5,697 nt of DNA from Methanomicrobiales archaeon (GCA_012510295.1 JAAZID010000349.1:1-5697); one strand, 5' to 3'. Numbered from the stretch's first letter, positions 1 to 5,697 are shown. Notes: a model not told the origin generated them from the sequence alone. Numbers and translations: made by a program.

Positions 1-1
1 G

Positions 2-1018
2 GTCTTCGTCGTGGGAACGTATCTTGAAGAACTGATCGTCGAGGCATTCGAGATCTTTGTGCTCCAGCCGTTCATCGCCCTCGGGCTGCCGCCGCTGGTA
101 GAGGCCCTTGGAACAGCCATCATCCTCGCCCTCCAGGCCGGCCTCGGTATAGCGTTCCCGTTCGTCTTCCTCTTCTATGTCATCATATCGATCCTCGAGG
201 ACTCGGGCTACATGACCCGGGCCGCGTTCCTCGCCGATAACGCCATGCACCAGATCGGTATGCACGGTGGTGCGGTCATCCCCCTCACCCTGGCGTTCGG
301 GTGCAACGTCCCGGCGATCATGAGCGTGCGACTTCTGCGTTCCCGGCGCGAACGTATCATCGCCTCGTTTCTGGTCACGATGGTCCCCTGTTCGGCGCGG
401 ACCGTCATCATCGCCGGTATCGTGGCAACGTTCGTCGGCATCGGGGCGGCGTTCAGCGTGTACGGCATCGTCTTTGCCCTGATCATCATCACGGGGCTCT
501 TCCTCTCCCGCGTAACGCCCGGTGAACAGTTCGGCATGATCATGGAGATGGTCGCGCTCCGCCGGCCCGACCCGAAACTGGTGGCGAGGAAGGCCTGGGC
601 ACGCCTCTCGGAGTTCCTCTTCATAGCGATGCCCCTCCTCCTTGTGGGGAGTGTCTTCCTCGGTCTGCTCGAATTCTTCGGTGTTATGGCAATCTTTGAG
701 CAGATCGTTGAACCCTATACCATGGGTCTCCTCGGCCTCCCCGGCTACTCGGCGACGGCGCTGATCTTCGGGATCCTCAGGAAGGAGATGGCGTTTGAGA
801 CCCTTGCGATCCTTGCCGGGACCGCAGATCTCGGGGCGGTGCTCACGTCCCTCCAGCTCTACGTCTTCTCCGTCGTGACCGTCCTCTTCATCCCCTGCCT
901 TGCGACCATAACGGTCCTCCTGCGTGAGGTCGGTTCCCGGATCACACTTGCAATCACGGTCTACACCATATCCCTCGGGCTCCTTATCGGAGGCCTTATC
1001 TACCATCTCCTGGCATAG
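2..1018 (+). CDS. feoB: Ferrous iron transporter FeoB, C-terminal membrane part (5' partial)
   Basis: FeoB is the GTP-dependent inner-membrane permease for Fe(II). Only the last 338 residues are here; the frame is open to the left edge, so the N-terminal G domain lies outside the window and the GTG at 11 is an internal Val. Seen in the sequence are many hydrophobic segments and the conserved marks of the paired Gate (nucleoside-recognition-like) domains: GYMTRAAF at 206-229, GCNVPA at 299-316 and VPCSAR at 383-400, then a second Gate half containing LIFGILRKEMAFE (about 760-800). The conserved cysteines in GCN and PCS are those usually discussed for the FeoB permeation path. The protein ends on a hydrophobic helix with TAG at 1016-1018 and shows no frameshift. 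The next gene starts 11 bases later, so the two are probably cotranscribed. A feoA partner, if present, must lie upstream. Identification is secure; only the 5' extent is unknown. Confidence 0.95.
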   Translation, partial: VFVVGTYLEELIVEAFEIFVLQPFIALGLPPLVEALGTAIILALQAGLGIAFPFVFLFYVIISILEDSGYMTRAAFLADNAMHQIGMHGGAVIPLTLAFGCNVPAIMSVRLLRSRRERIIASFLVTMVPCSARTVIIAGIVATFVGIGAAFSVYGIVFALIIITGLFLSRVTPGEQFGMIMEMVALRRPDPKLVARKAWARLSEFLFIAMPLLLVGSVFLGLLEFFGVMAIFEQIVEPYTMGLLGLPGYSATALIFGILRKEMAFETLAILAGTADLGAVLTSLQLYVFSVVTVLFIPCLATITVLLREVGSRITLAITVYTISLGLLIGGLIYHLLA

Positions 1019-1029
1019 ATAATGCCAGG

Positions 1030-1755
1030 ATGTACTCCTATATGACCGGCATCCCGCTGATCGATGAGGAGTTCGAGGGCCTGCGGGCTGCCTCGAACGT
1101 CCTCATCCTGGCCCCACCTCTGGCCTACGCGGAGCGCCTCGCCTACAGGATGGCCTGCCCGGCCGCGGGTGAGTGGGTGATCGCGATCTCGACCGATGAA
1201 CGCGCTTCTGAAGTCGCCGGTGCATTCAGGAGCCTCGGGGCAGGCAGGAATCAGGTCGGGATCGTCGATGCGATCACGAAGAGTGCGGTGCCGACTCTCC
1301 GGGATACGCCGATGGCGAAGTTTGTCTCAAGCCCTGTCGACCTGACCAGCATAGGGATCAAGTTCTCCCGGATGACGGAGAATATATGGAGGGAGGCGGT
1401 GGTGGCCGAGCCGCCGGGACCGATACCCCCGCCGCTCCGGTTCTGCATAAACTCGGTATCGACGCTTCTTATGTATACGGGGCTTGAGGTGACGTTCCGG
1501 TTTCTCCACGTCATAACAAACAGGGTGAAGAAACTGGAGGGGCTCGGTATATACGTTCTCAACAGTGAATCGTTCGATGAGAGAACCCTGGCCGCGATGA
1601 GGCAGCTCATGAATATGGTCATCGAGGTGCGGTCGGGTGACCGGGAGGGGCTGGTGGAGCGAGACCTCCGCATAGTCGGCATCCGCGGCAGGACGACACC
1701 CCGGATCCGTTACTTCTACGATGATGGCAGGCTGATGTTTGAGGGATGGCGGTGA
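1030..1755 (+). CDS. KaiC/RAD55-like RecA-fold protein with degenerate Walker motifs
   Basis: This 241-residue protein follows the plan of archaeal single-domain KaiC/RAD55-like proteins. The entry motif [13 protein letters not shown] (residues 6-18) is followed by [15 protein letters not shown] (22-36), in the place where family members carry the P-loop GPPGSGKT. No GKT/GKS is present. The Walker B strand reads [11 protein letters not shown] (137-147), with Asn141 where active members have Asp. Other family-like stretches are [15 protein letters not shown] (near 98-112) and the C-terminal [10 protein letters not shown]...RIVGIRGR...DGRLMF. By inference it keeps the fold but probably does not hydrolyse ATP, so a regulatory or scaffold role is possible; its function is not known. 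Two starts are possible: ATG 1030 (used here) and ATG 1042, which begins right at TGIP and has AGGA at 1027-1030 upstream. It lies 11 bases after feoB and 16 bases before dph5, within an apparent operon. Family placement is fairly sure, role unknown. Confidence 0.8.
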   Translation: MYSYMTGIPLIDEEFEGLRAASNVLILAPPLAYAERLAYRMACPAAGEWVIAISTDERASEVAGAFRSLGAGRNQVGIVDAITKSAVPTLRDTPMAKFVSSPVDLTSIGIKFSRMTENIWREAVVAEPPGPIPPPLRFCINSVSTLLMYTGLEVTFRFLHVITNRVKKLEGLGIYVLNSESFDERTLAAMRQLMNMVIEVRSGDREGLVERDLRIVGIRGRTTPRIRYFYDDGRLMFEGWR

Positions 1756-1756
1756 C

Positions 1757-1765
1757 GGGAGGGAG
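1757..1765 (+). promoter_or_regulatory. Ribosome binding site of diphthine synthase gene
   Basis: The stretch GGGAGGGAG contains GGAGG (1758-1762), complementary to the archaeal 16S rRNA 3' end, with 9 bases between it and the GTG at 1772. It decides the start of the gene: the longer in-frame ATG at 1739 would overlap the end of the previous gene and add residues not seen in diphthine synthases. Confidence 0.7.
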
Positions 1766-1771
1766 CCTGCC

Positions 1772-2524
1772 GTGCTGACGTTTGTGGGGCTCGGGCTCTA
1801 TGACCTCGGGGATATATCCCTCAAGGGCCTTGAGTGCGTCCGGAATGCGGATGCGGTCTACCTGGAGGCGTATACATCCCGGCTGATGGGGGCCAGCGTA
1901 GTGGATATGGAGGCGTTCTTTGGAAAAGAGATCCGGGTGCTCGGCCGGGAGGATGTCGAGCAGACCCCTGACGATATCATCGAACGCGCTACGCGAGGCC
2001 GGGTTGCGTTCCTGACCGGGGGAGATCCCATGGTCTCGACGACCCACGCCGATCTCCGGATGCGTGCCGCTGCTGCCGGGGTGGCGACGTCGATCATACA
2101 CGCATCATCCATATCGAGCGCGGTCTCGGGGCTCTCGGGGCTCCAGAACTACCGGTTCGGGAAGTCCTGTTCGGTGCCGTTCCCGGCGAAGGGCTGGTTC
2201 CCGACGACCCCTATCGAGACGATAGCGGCAAACCTCGACCGCGACCTGCACACGCTCGTCTACCTCGATATCCAGGAGGACAGCTACATGCGCATCGATG
2301 ACGCGATCACGATCATCGAGGAGATGGCCGGTATGCGTGGAATCGAGCCGCCGGCGCTCTACGTGGGTATCGCCCGGGCGGGCTCGGCGTGCCCGGTGGT
2401 CGCGGCGGGGAGCGGTGCGAGACTGAAGGAGATCGACTTTGGTCCTCCGCTCCATATCCTCATCGTCCCGGCCGGCCTCCACCCCATGGAGCAGGAGTAC
2501 CTTGAGGTCTTTGCCGGGTTATGA
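1772..2524 (+). CDS. dph5: Diphthine synthase (EF-2 diphthamide biosynthesis methyltransferase)
   Basis: Dph5 (DphB in archaea) transfers methyl groups from S-adenosylmethionine to the modified histidine of translation elongation factor 2, forming diphthine, the second stage of diphthamide synthesis. The 250-residue length is usual for the family. Seen in the sequence: the N-terminal strand and loop [19 protein letters not shown] (residues 2-20), [16 protein letters not shown] (80-95) with the GGDPM SAM-binding loop of tetrapyrrole-methylase-fold enzymes, [11 protein letters not shown] (122-132), [15 protein letters not shown] (198-205), and the C-terminal [17 protein letters not shown]. The GTG start at 1772 is chosen because family proteins begin MLTFIGLGLYD and a good ribosome binding site lies 9 bases upstream; ATG 1739 is in frame but would add 11 unrelated residues. 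Its stop overlaps the next start as ATGA (2521-2524), implying translational coupling. No catalytic motif appears missing. Confidence 0.96.
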   Translation: MLTFVGLGLYDLGDISLKGLECVRNADAVYLEAYTSRLMGASVVDMEAFFGKEIRVLGREDVEQTPDDIIERATRGRVAFLTGGDPMVSTTHADLRMRAAAAGVATSIIHASSISSAVSGLSGLQNYRFGKSCSVPFPAKGWFPTTPIETIAANLDRDLHTLVYLDIQEDSYMRIDDAITIIEEMAGMRGIEPPALYVGIARAGSACPVVAAGSGARLKEIDFGPPLHILIVPAGLHPMEQEYLEVFAGL

Positions 2525-3090
2525 GCCTCGATGACTATGGGGTTCTCTTCGGGGAGGCCCTCTCCCGGACCGGCATCGCTGTCCCGGAGGGGTCTCTTCT
2601 CCACCAGGCGGCAGAAGAGGTGCTTGAGATGGCCGTCGCCTACCGTGACGATGGTATGACGTTTCTCTCGGGTGATGACCCGGTGAATGCGCTCGCCGGG
2701 TTTGCCTACGGGCTTGGCTGGCTCGATGCAGGCTTAAAGCTCGGGCTGCTCGCACCGCCCGCCGTCCACCCGCCCGGGGATCTGGATGCATGTATCCCCG
2801 ATGCGAAAGTCGCTCATCTCCGCGAGAAGACCCACCGGTACCGGCGGATGCTCCGGTCCGCCCTTGGAATGGTCGAGGCGGCGCCGGATCCGGCGAGCCC
2901 ACTTCATGGTGGTTCGAGGGAGTTCCACGCAGTGGCGGCGTCCTGGTATGTGGAGGGGGTGGAGCGCCTTGAGGCGGGGGACTATGCCGGCGCCCTCGCC
3001 TGCCTCAGCTACGGGTATGCATGGCTCGATGCCGGCATCCGTGCAGGGCTGCTACAGGTCACCGGTGAGCGGGATCTCTTTACGGTCTAG
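2521..3090 (+). CDS. DUF357 family protein, two tandem DUF357 units
   Basis: DUF357 is an archaeal helical family of unknown function. Single-unit members are usually under about 100 residues; this protein has 189 because it carries the unit twice. Unit 1 (about residues 6-77) ends [20 protein letters not shown] followed by LL (76-77), and unit 2 (about 107-178) ends [20 protein letters not shown] followed by LL. The two align without a gap at a constant offset of 101 residues, with about 25 identities in 72 positions, centred on Ala-Leu-Ala, Tyr-Gly and Trp-Leu-Asp-Ala-Gly. No signal peptide or membrane segment is seen; it is presumably cytoplasmic and all-helical. The start ATG 2521 overlaps the dph5 stop by 4 bases, and GAGGT at 2504-2508 may serve as a ribosome binding site, so translation is probably coupled to dph5. 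It is the last gene of the apparent operon. Function unknown; I would not infer a diphthamide role from position alone. Confidence 0.85.
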   Translation: MSLDDYGVLFGEALSRTGIAVPEGSLLHQAAEEVLEMAVAYRDDGMTFLSGDDPVNALAGFAYGLGWLDAGLKLGLLAPPAVHPPGDLDACIPDAKVAHLREKTHRYRRMLRSALGMVEAAPDPASPLHGGSREFHAVAASWYVEGVERLEAGDYAGALACLSYGYAWLDAGIRAGLLQVTGERDLFTV

Positions 3091-3207
3091 AGCGATGTTC
3101 CGGGTCTCCGGGTGCCCCCTCTGTGAGGCTCACCGATCTGATCGATCTGTGCAGAAAATTCCTTCCTGGTTCCGGCGCATCCCTCGCTGGTACGGTAAAA
3201 CCACCGG

Positions 3208-3215
3208 TTATATAG
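3208..3215 (+). promoter_or_regulatory. Candidate TATA box for the flippase-like gene
   Basis: TTATATAG sits in a 230-base non-coding gap of otherwise GC-rich DNA, preceded by a purine-containing stretch (GTAAAACCACCGG, 3195-3207) where a BRE would lie. If used, transcription would start near 3235-3240, giving a leader of roughly 80 bases before the ATG at 3321. This fits a separate transcription unit after the operon ending at 3090. The call rests on base composition and position only. Confidence 0.4.
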
Positions 3216-3307
3216 TAGCTGCACGATACCTTATTAGTTCAATTTCGGGTGATTTTCGGAGAACTGCCGGGGATCTCTGGTGTTGTGGGAACAGCCTTTC
3301 AGGAACC

Positions 3308-3312
3308 GGGAG
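3308..3312 (+). promoter_or_regulatory. Ribosome binding site of flippase-like gene
   Basis: GGGAG lies 8 bases before ATG 3321. Two ATGs at 3314 and 3317 are closer but in another frame, reading only Met-Met-Asn-Gly and then TAA at 3326-3328, overlapping the true start. They sit too near the ribosome binding site to be used efficiently, so 3321 is the preferred start. Confidence 0.55.
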
Positions 3313-3320
3313 CATGATGA

Positions 3321-4361
3321 ATGGATAAGTCTCAGTGGAAGTGGCTGCTCGTCTCGATCGGGTTTAGCGCTCTCGTTATGGGAGCTGTCCTCTACTTCAC
3401 CGTCGATGAGACGACGGTTGGGTATCTCAGCCGCATAAACCCCTTCTACCTGATCCTTGCCGTCCTCCTCCATATCTTATCGCTCGGGTTCTGGGCGCTC
3501 CGTATCCAGAAGATGACGATATCGCTCGGCTACCAGGTGGGGTTCAAGCACTGTCTGAACCTGGTGCTGGCGAATATGGTTGTTGCAGCGATAACCCCGT
3601 CGCAGGCCGGTGGTGAGCCGGTCCGGGTCCACGAGCTCTACCGGGCAGGGGTTCCCGTCGGGGATGCGACCGCCATCGTCATCATGGAGCGGGTCATCGA
3701 TGGGATCGTGCTCGGGGCGGGAGGAGCGTTTGCCATGCTCTTCCTCGGGCGGTACTGGAGCGGCCTTACATCGGGGTTTGGCGGCGTGAGTTTCCTCATG
3801 TACGGTGCCTGGATACTCATCTCCGCGTTTGTGCTGATGTTCGTCTACTCTGTGAGGAACCCTGATCGCCTCAAGCGGGTTTTGAGACGGATATCATGCT
3901 GGATCGACCGGCGCTGGCATCTGCGGAGGATCGAGCATATCCTGGCGACGATCGACCGCGAAGTGGACAACTTCAACCACGGTCTCGTCGAGTTCGTGAA
4001 TCACGGGAGGAGCGGTCTCGTATGGGGTTTTTTCCTCACATCTCTCTACTGGTTCTCGGAGTTCGTCATAGCATCGGTCCTCCTCATGGCTCTCGGGCAA
4101 CCGCCGCACTTCGTCGAGTCGTTCGTTGTCCAGCTCGTCATCGCCGTCATCATGATGATCCCGCTCACCCCCGGGGGTTCCGGCGTCTCGGAGATCAGCG
4201 CGACATCGTTCTACAGTCTCTTCGTCCCATCGGCGATCGTCGGTGTCTTTGTCCTTCTCTGGCGCCTGATCATCTATTACCTCAATATCGCCCTCGGTCT
4301 GTTGCCGAGCCTCTCGATTGTGCGGCGCGAGGTTCTCGCCCGCGCCAGGAGGCACCGGTGA
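3321..4361 (+). CDS. UPF0104 / LPG-synthase-TM-like integral membrane protein (flippase-like domain)
   Basis: This 346-residue polytopic membrane protein belongs to the UPF0104 family (TIGR00374, PF03706-type), related to the membrane part of bacterial lysylphosphatidylglycerol synthase and to archaeal AglD-like proteins. Such proteins are thought to move or act on lipid-linked substrates; the substrate here cannot be read from sequence. Evidence: a first membrane segment at residues 8-27 and several later hydrophobic segments; ITPSQAGGEPVRVHEL (91-106) followed by ERVIDG, the family signature; a charged cytoplasmic-type loop around 180-235; PLTPGGSGVSEI (281-292); and WRLIIYYLNIALG near the end (from 314), with a basic tail RREVLARARRHR. 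No soluble synthase domain or glycosyltransferase is fused, and length matches stand-alone members. ATG 3321 has GGGAG 8 bases upstream. It follows a 230-base gap and probably has its own promoter; the downstream nuclease gene begins 43 bases after its stop. Family is sure, substrate unknown. Confidence 0.88.
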   Translation: MDKSQWKWLLVSIGFSALVMGAVLYFTVDETTVGYLSRINPFYLILAVLLHILSLGFWALRIQKMTISLGYQVGFKHCLNLVLANMVVAAITPSQAGGEPVRVHELYRAGVPVGDATAIVIMERVIDGIVLGAGGAFAMLFLGRYWSGLTSGFGGVSFLMYGAWILISAFVLMFVYSVRNPDRLKRVLRRISCWIDRRWHLRRIEHILATIDREVDNFNHGLVEFVNHGRSGLVWGFFLTSLYWFSEFVIASVLLMALGQPPHFVESFVVQLVIAVIMMIPLTPGGSGVSEISATSFYSLFVPSAIVGVFVLLWRLIIYYLNIALGLLPSLSIVRREVLARARRHR

Positions 4362-4373
4362 TCTACCCCAAGG

Positions 4374-4389
4374 TTTAAACGCTATAAAA
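4374..4389 (+). promoter_or_regulatory. AT-rich promoter element before DUF151 gene (TTTAAA and TATAAAA)
   Basis: The short gap after the flippase-like gene contains TTTAAAC (4374-4380) and TATAAAA (4383-4389), both archaeal TATA-like, in GC-rich surroundings. With the box at 4374 the predicted transcription start falls near 4401-4406, almost on ATG 4405; with the box at 4383 it falls slightly inside the gene. No Shine-Dalgarno sequence precedes either ATG 4393 or ATG 4405, so a leaderless or near-leaderless transcript is a reasonable reading. Inference only. Confidence 0.5.
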
Positions 4390-4404
4390 CTCATGTCAGA
4401 TCAC

Positions 4405-4851
4405 ATGACTGCTCAACAATGCCGGGTGCAGGGTGTGTTCATGTCGGTGAGCGAGATGGGGGCGGCGCCGACAGTCATCCTGGATGCCGGGGTAGATAGC
4501 ACAATACCCATATACGTCGGGCTCTGGGAGGCGATATCGATAAATAACGCATTGACCAGCGAGATGCTCCCCCGGCCCATCACCCACGACCTCATCGTGG
4601 ACCTCCTCCAGAGGTTCGATATAACGCTTGACTCCCTGCATATCGATTCCCTTGATGAGGGGGTTTTTTATGCGAAGCTCCTCCTCAACCAGGGTTCGCA
4701 CACGGAGACCATGGATTGCCGGCCGAGCGACGGTATAGCCATCGCCCTGCGCTGCAAGGCCCCCATCATGATCGAGGATACGGTCGTGGAGACCGCGTCT
4801 GTCGAGAAGGATGACCTCCCGAGGATGGTGGATCTGAAGGAGTATCTCTGA
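4405..4851 (+). CDS. DUF151 bifunctional nuclease family protein
   Basis: This 148-residue protein matches the DUF151 (PF02577) family, described as bifunctional nucleases with RNase and DNase activity and known structurally from a Thermotoga member. Seen: VQGVFMSVSEMGAAPTVIL (residues 8-26), IPIYVGLWEAISINNAL (34-50), the family signature RPITHDLIVDLL (57-68), LDEGVFYAKLLL, and CRPSDGIAIALRCKAPI (105-121) with the RPSD motif. It is the full usual length with the typical C-terminal tail ending DLKEYL. It is soluble, with no signal peptide. ATG 4405 is preferred because the TATA-like boxes at 4374-4389 would place transcription start about there; ATG 4393 is in frame and adds four residues (MSDH). 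It lies 43 bases after the flippase-like gene but seems to have its own promoter. The cellular role in archaea is unknown; nuclease activity here is inferred from family only. Confidence 0.88.
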   Translation: MTAQQCRVQGVFMSVSEMGAAPTVILDAGVDSTIPIYVGLWEAISINNALTSEMLPRPITHDLIVDLLQRFDITLDSLHIDSLDEGVFYAKLLLNQGSHTETMDCRPSDGIAIALRCKAPIMIEDTVVETASVEKDDLPRMVDLKEYL

Positions 4852-4943
4852 GCAGTTTCATGGTTTTGTGACCCGGTGCCGGAATATCCTGATCCAGTAG
4901 CTTCATGGATATCGTGGGGTCGCCCGCCCCCATCCCCCAGCCA
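4852..4943. other. Gap between DUF151 gene and MNT remnant, no recognisable gene
   Basis: I see no intact gene, hairpin or repeat here. The minus strand beyond the MNT remnant is where a HepT (DUF86) partner would begin; the short stretch GDPTISMKLLDQDI faintly recalls a DUF86 N-terminus (RDP...L..IL.AI) but is too short and weak to call. The converging plus and minus transcripts must end somewhere in 4852-5222, yet no clear terminator is seen. Confidence 0.4.
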
Positions 4944-5226
4944 GGGTGGCACTGCACCCTCAAGGATTCTCTTTTTGTATCATTCCCTGAGCGCTTTTTT
5001 GGTCACCCCGTCCACCCTGCACCCGGGGCCTTCCTCCAGTTCCTGGTGTGATATGGCTGGTGGGGCTTCTTCCTGGTTCCATCTCTACCTGGAGGTCGAG
5101 ATCGCTCTCTGCCCCTGCCTCGCCACGGGTGACCGGCCCAAAGATCCGCAGGCTGGTCGCCTGGTAATGTTTTTGAGTCCACCGGCCGCCTCCCCGAAGG
5201 GCAATGCCCCGCCCGGGAGCGATCAC
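4944..5226 (-). pseudogene. Broken MNT-type nucleotidyltransferase (HepT/MNT antitoxin-like) remnant
   Basis: On the minus strand, reading down from about 5172, the frame gives [20 protein letters not shown] and then ESDLDL and EMEPGRS, the core of small MNT nucleotidyltransferases (normally near FGSVARGEA...[14 protein letters not shown]). The reading then moves to another frame around 5050-5060 and continues [23 protein letters not shown], then an in-frame TGA at about 4985-4983, then [12 protein letters not shown], ending near 4944; this matches the usual tail QELEELLGCRVDVVT...AVPL. There are thus one frameshift and one nonsense codon. The nucleotidyltransferase GS signature is altered to GP, while the Asp-x-Asp pair survives. 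Intact proteins of this type are AMPylating antitoxins (MntA) paired with HEPN toxins (HepT). The N-terminal 18 or so residues from GTG 5226 are not recognisable; that GTG overlaps the upstream stop as GTGA. No convincing HepT gene follows. Sequencing error is possible, but two lesions plus a lost motif favour decay. Confidence 0.75.
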
Positions 5227-5696
5227 GAGCGTCTTCCCTCTCGCAGGCTATGTCCTCGCCGGGTCAGGCGATATCGCTGCTTGCTGCTCCGTGGTTTGTC
5301 CGGCAGGGTCATCTCGACCAGCCCCTCCCGGATTGCCGGCTGCAGGTAGACCTTCCTGAAATGTTCGGCATTTCTCAGGCCGAGGTGTTCCTGGAGGTCC
5401 CGGCGCGACATCTCGCCGTCGAGGGCCTTGATGATCTGCATGACTTCCGTGGTGACTTCCGTGGTGACTTCCGTGGTAACTTCCGTGGTAAAGAAGGTCA
5501 GGGTGACACCGCGTTCATCCTCTGACCACTGCGGTAGCGGCAGGCCGTGTTCGGTGCAGGCCTTCTGGATCAGGATGCTCCCTCGGCCAATCTTCTCCAT
5601 ATACCCGCGCAGGTACAGCACGTGTGCGATGTCCGGATTACGCAGAACAGACAGTGTCCCTTTCTTGAGTTTTTCAGGAGTCACACCTTCCGGAAA
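5223..5696 (-). CDS. AlbA_2/RecG-like ATP-binding transcriptional regulator, C-terminal part (5' partial)
   Basis: The minus-strand frame is open to the window edge; 157 residues of the C-terminal part are visible (GTG at 5684 is an internal Val). The first part reads [20 protein letters not shown], then an [20 protein letters not shown] stretch and [11 protein letters not shown], the C-terminal half of the GHKL-like ATP-binding domain (HATPase_c_4 type) of the group often called RecG-like helicases or AlbA_2-domain regulators (COG2865). These are not true RecG helicases. Then come four copies of Thr-Thr-Glu-Val (about residues 70-85), then a winged-helix-type region [20 protein letters not shown] and [10 protein letters not shown] near the end. 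The N-terminal AlbA_2 domain would lie outside the window. The family is common in variable genome regions, often near defence or toxin-antitoxin genes; its function is poorly known. Stop TGA at 5225-5223 touches the MNT remnant frame. Confidence 0.85.
   Translation of the reverse strand, partial: FPEGVTPEKLKKGTLSVLRNPDIAHVLYLRGYMEKIGRGSILIQKACTEHGLPLPQWSEDERGVTLTFFTTEVTTEVTTEVTTEVMQIIKALDGEMSRRDLQEHLGLRNAEHFRKVYLQPAIREGLVEMTLPDKPRSSKQRYRLTRRGHSLREGRRS
5442..5489 (-). repeat. Four tandem 12-base repeats inside the AlbA_2/RecG-like gene
   Basis: On the plus strand the unit GACTTCCGTGGT occurs at 5442-5453, 5454-5465 and 5466-5477, with a fourth copy at 5478-5489 starting A instead of G. On the coding strand this reads Thr-Thr-Glu-Val four times and forms the linker between the ATP-binding and winged-helix parts. 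The unit is a multiple of three, so changes in copy number keep the frame. Similar short linker repeats are known in this protein family. Confidence 0.9.
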
Positions 5697-5697
5697 C

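Noticed and set aside
1739..1771. N-terminal extension of diphthine synthase from ATG 1739
   Set aside because: It overlaps the previous gene, has no ribosome binding site, and adds 11 residues before the conserved [10 protein letters not shown] start.
3111..3134. Imperfect hairpin (GGTG/CACC and CCTC/GAGG arms) shortly after the DUF357 stop, considered as a terminator
   Set aside because: The stem is interrupted and no T-run follows, so it does not meet even a loose archaeal terminator pattern.
3134..3148. GATCTGATCGATCTG, small direct and palindromic repeat considered as an operator
   Set aside because: It is a single short occurrence, lies about 60 bases upstream of the TATA candidate, and has no second copy in the window.
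2786..3328. Plus-strand open frame overlapping the end of the DUF357 gene and its downstream gap
   Set aside because: Most of it is an alternative frame of the DUF357 gene, with no ribosome binding site or recognisable motif; the part beyond 3090 reads as non-coding.
3894..4394. Minus-strand frame of 166 codons antisense to the flippase-like gene
   Set aside because: It is rich in Asp, Glu and Arg, as expected for the complement of a GC-rich membrane protein gene, and the opposite strand is securely coding.
4972..5000. T-runs (CTTTTTG and CTTTTTTGG) considered as plus-strand terminators for the DUF151 gene
   Set aside because: On the minus strand they are explained as lysine codons of the MNT remnant. 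They could still end transcription, but the sequence alone does not show it.
5199..5209. Short inverted repeat GGGCAATGCCC just after the AlbA_2-type gene stop
   Set aside because: It has only a 4-base stem with a 3-base loop and no T-tract on the minus strand; it is likely by chance in GC-rich DNA.
4876..5349. Plus-strand open frame of 157 codons
   Set aside because: It runs antisense to the MNT remnant and the end of the AlbA_2-type gene, its composition (Pro, Ser and Arg rich) is that of a shadow frame, and no family motif is visible.

Overview
The window looks like a piece of a high-GC methanogen genome, most likely Methanomicrobiales and perhaps Methanoculleus. Diphthine synthase and a DUF357 protein are archaeal markers, the promoter candidates are archaeal TATA-type, and the proteins have the general look of that order. 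The genus is an inference from overall resemblance, not from a search.

Layout. (1) Bases 2-3090 hold four tightly packed plus-strand genes, probably one operon: the membrane part of the ferrous iron transporter FeoB (5' end outside the window), a KaiC/RAD55-like protein whose nucleotide-binding motifs have decayed, diphthine synthase (dph5/dphB), and a protein made of two DUF357 units in tandem. Gaps are 11 and 16 bases, followed by a 4-base ATGA overlap. (2) Bases 3091-3320 are a non-coding leader with a TATA-like element and a ribosome binding site. (3) Bases 3321-4361 encode a UPF0104/LPG-synthase-TM-like membrane protein. (4) Bases 4405-4851 encode a DUF151 bifunctional nuclease family protein, with AT-rich promoter-like boxes directly before it and no Shine-Dalgarno sequence. 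(5) Bases 4852-5222 carry no intact gene, but on the minus strand they hold a clearly recognisable broken MNT-type nucleotidyltransferase (the antitoxin half of HepT/MNT pairs). (6) Bases 5223-5696, minus strand, are the C-terminal part of an AlbA_2/RecG-like ATP-binding regulator with four 12-base tandem repeats; its 5' end lies beyond the window.

The first five genes look like ordinary chromosomal genes: iron uptake, EF-2 modification, a membrane flippase-like protein and a nuclease. The right end is accessory DNA: a regulator of the kind found in variable regions followed by a decayed toxin-antitoxin component. I see no CRISPR array, tRNA, rRNA or insertion sequence. No clearly new system is evident. 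The points most worth following are the nucleotide-binding-dead KaiC-like protein between feoB and dph5, the gapless internal duplication in the DUF357 protein, and the eroded MNT gene beside a repeat-bearing regulator.
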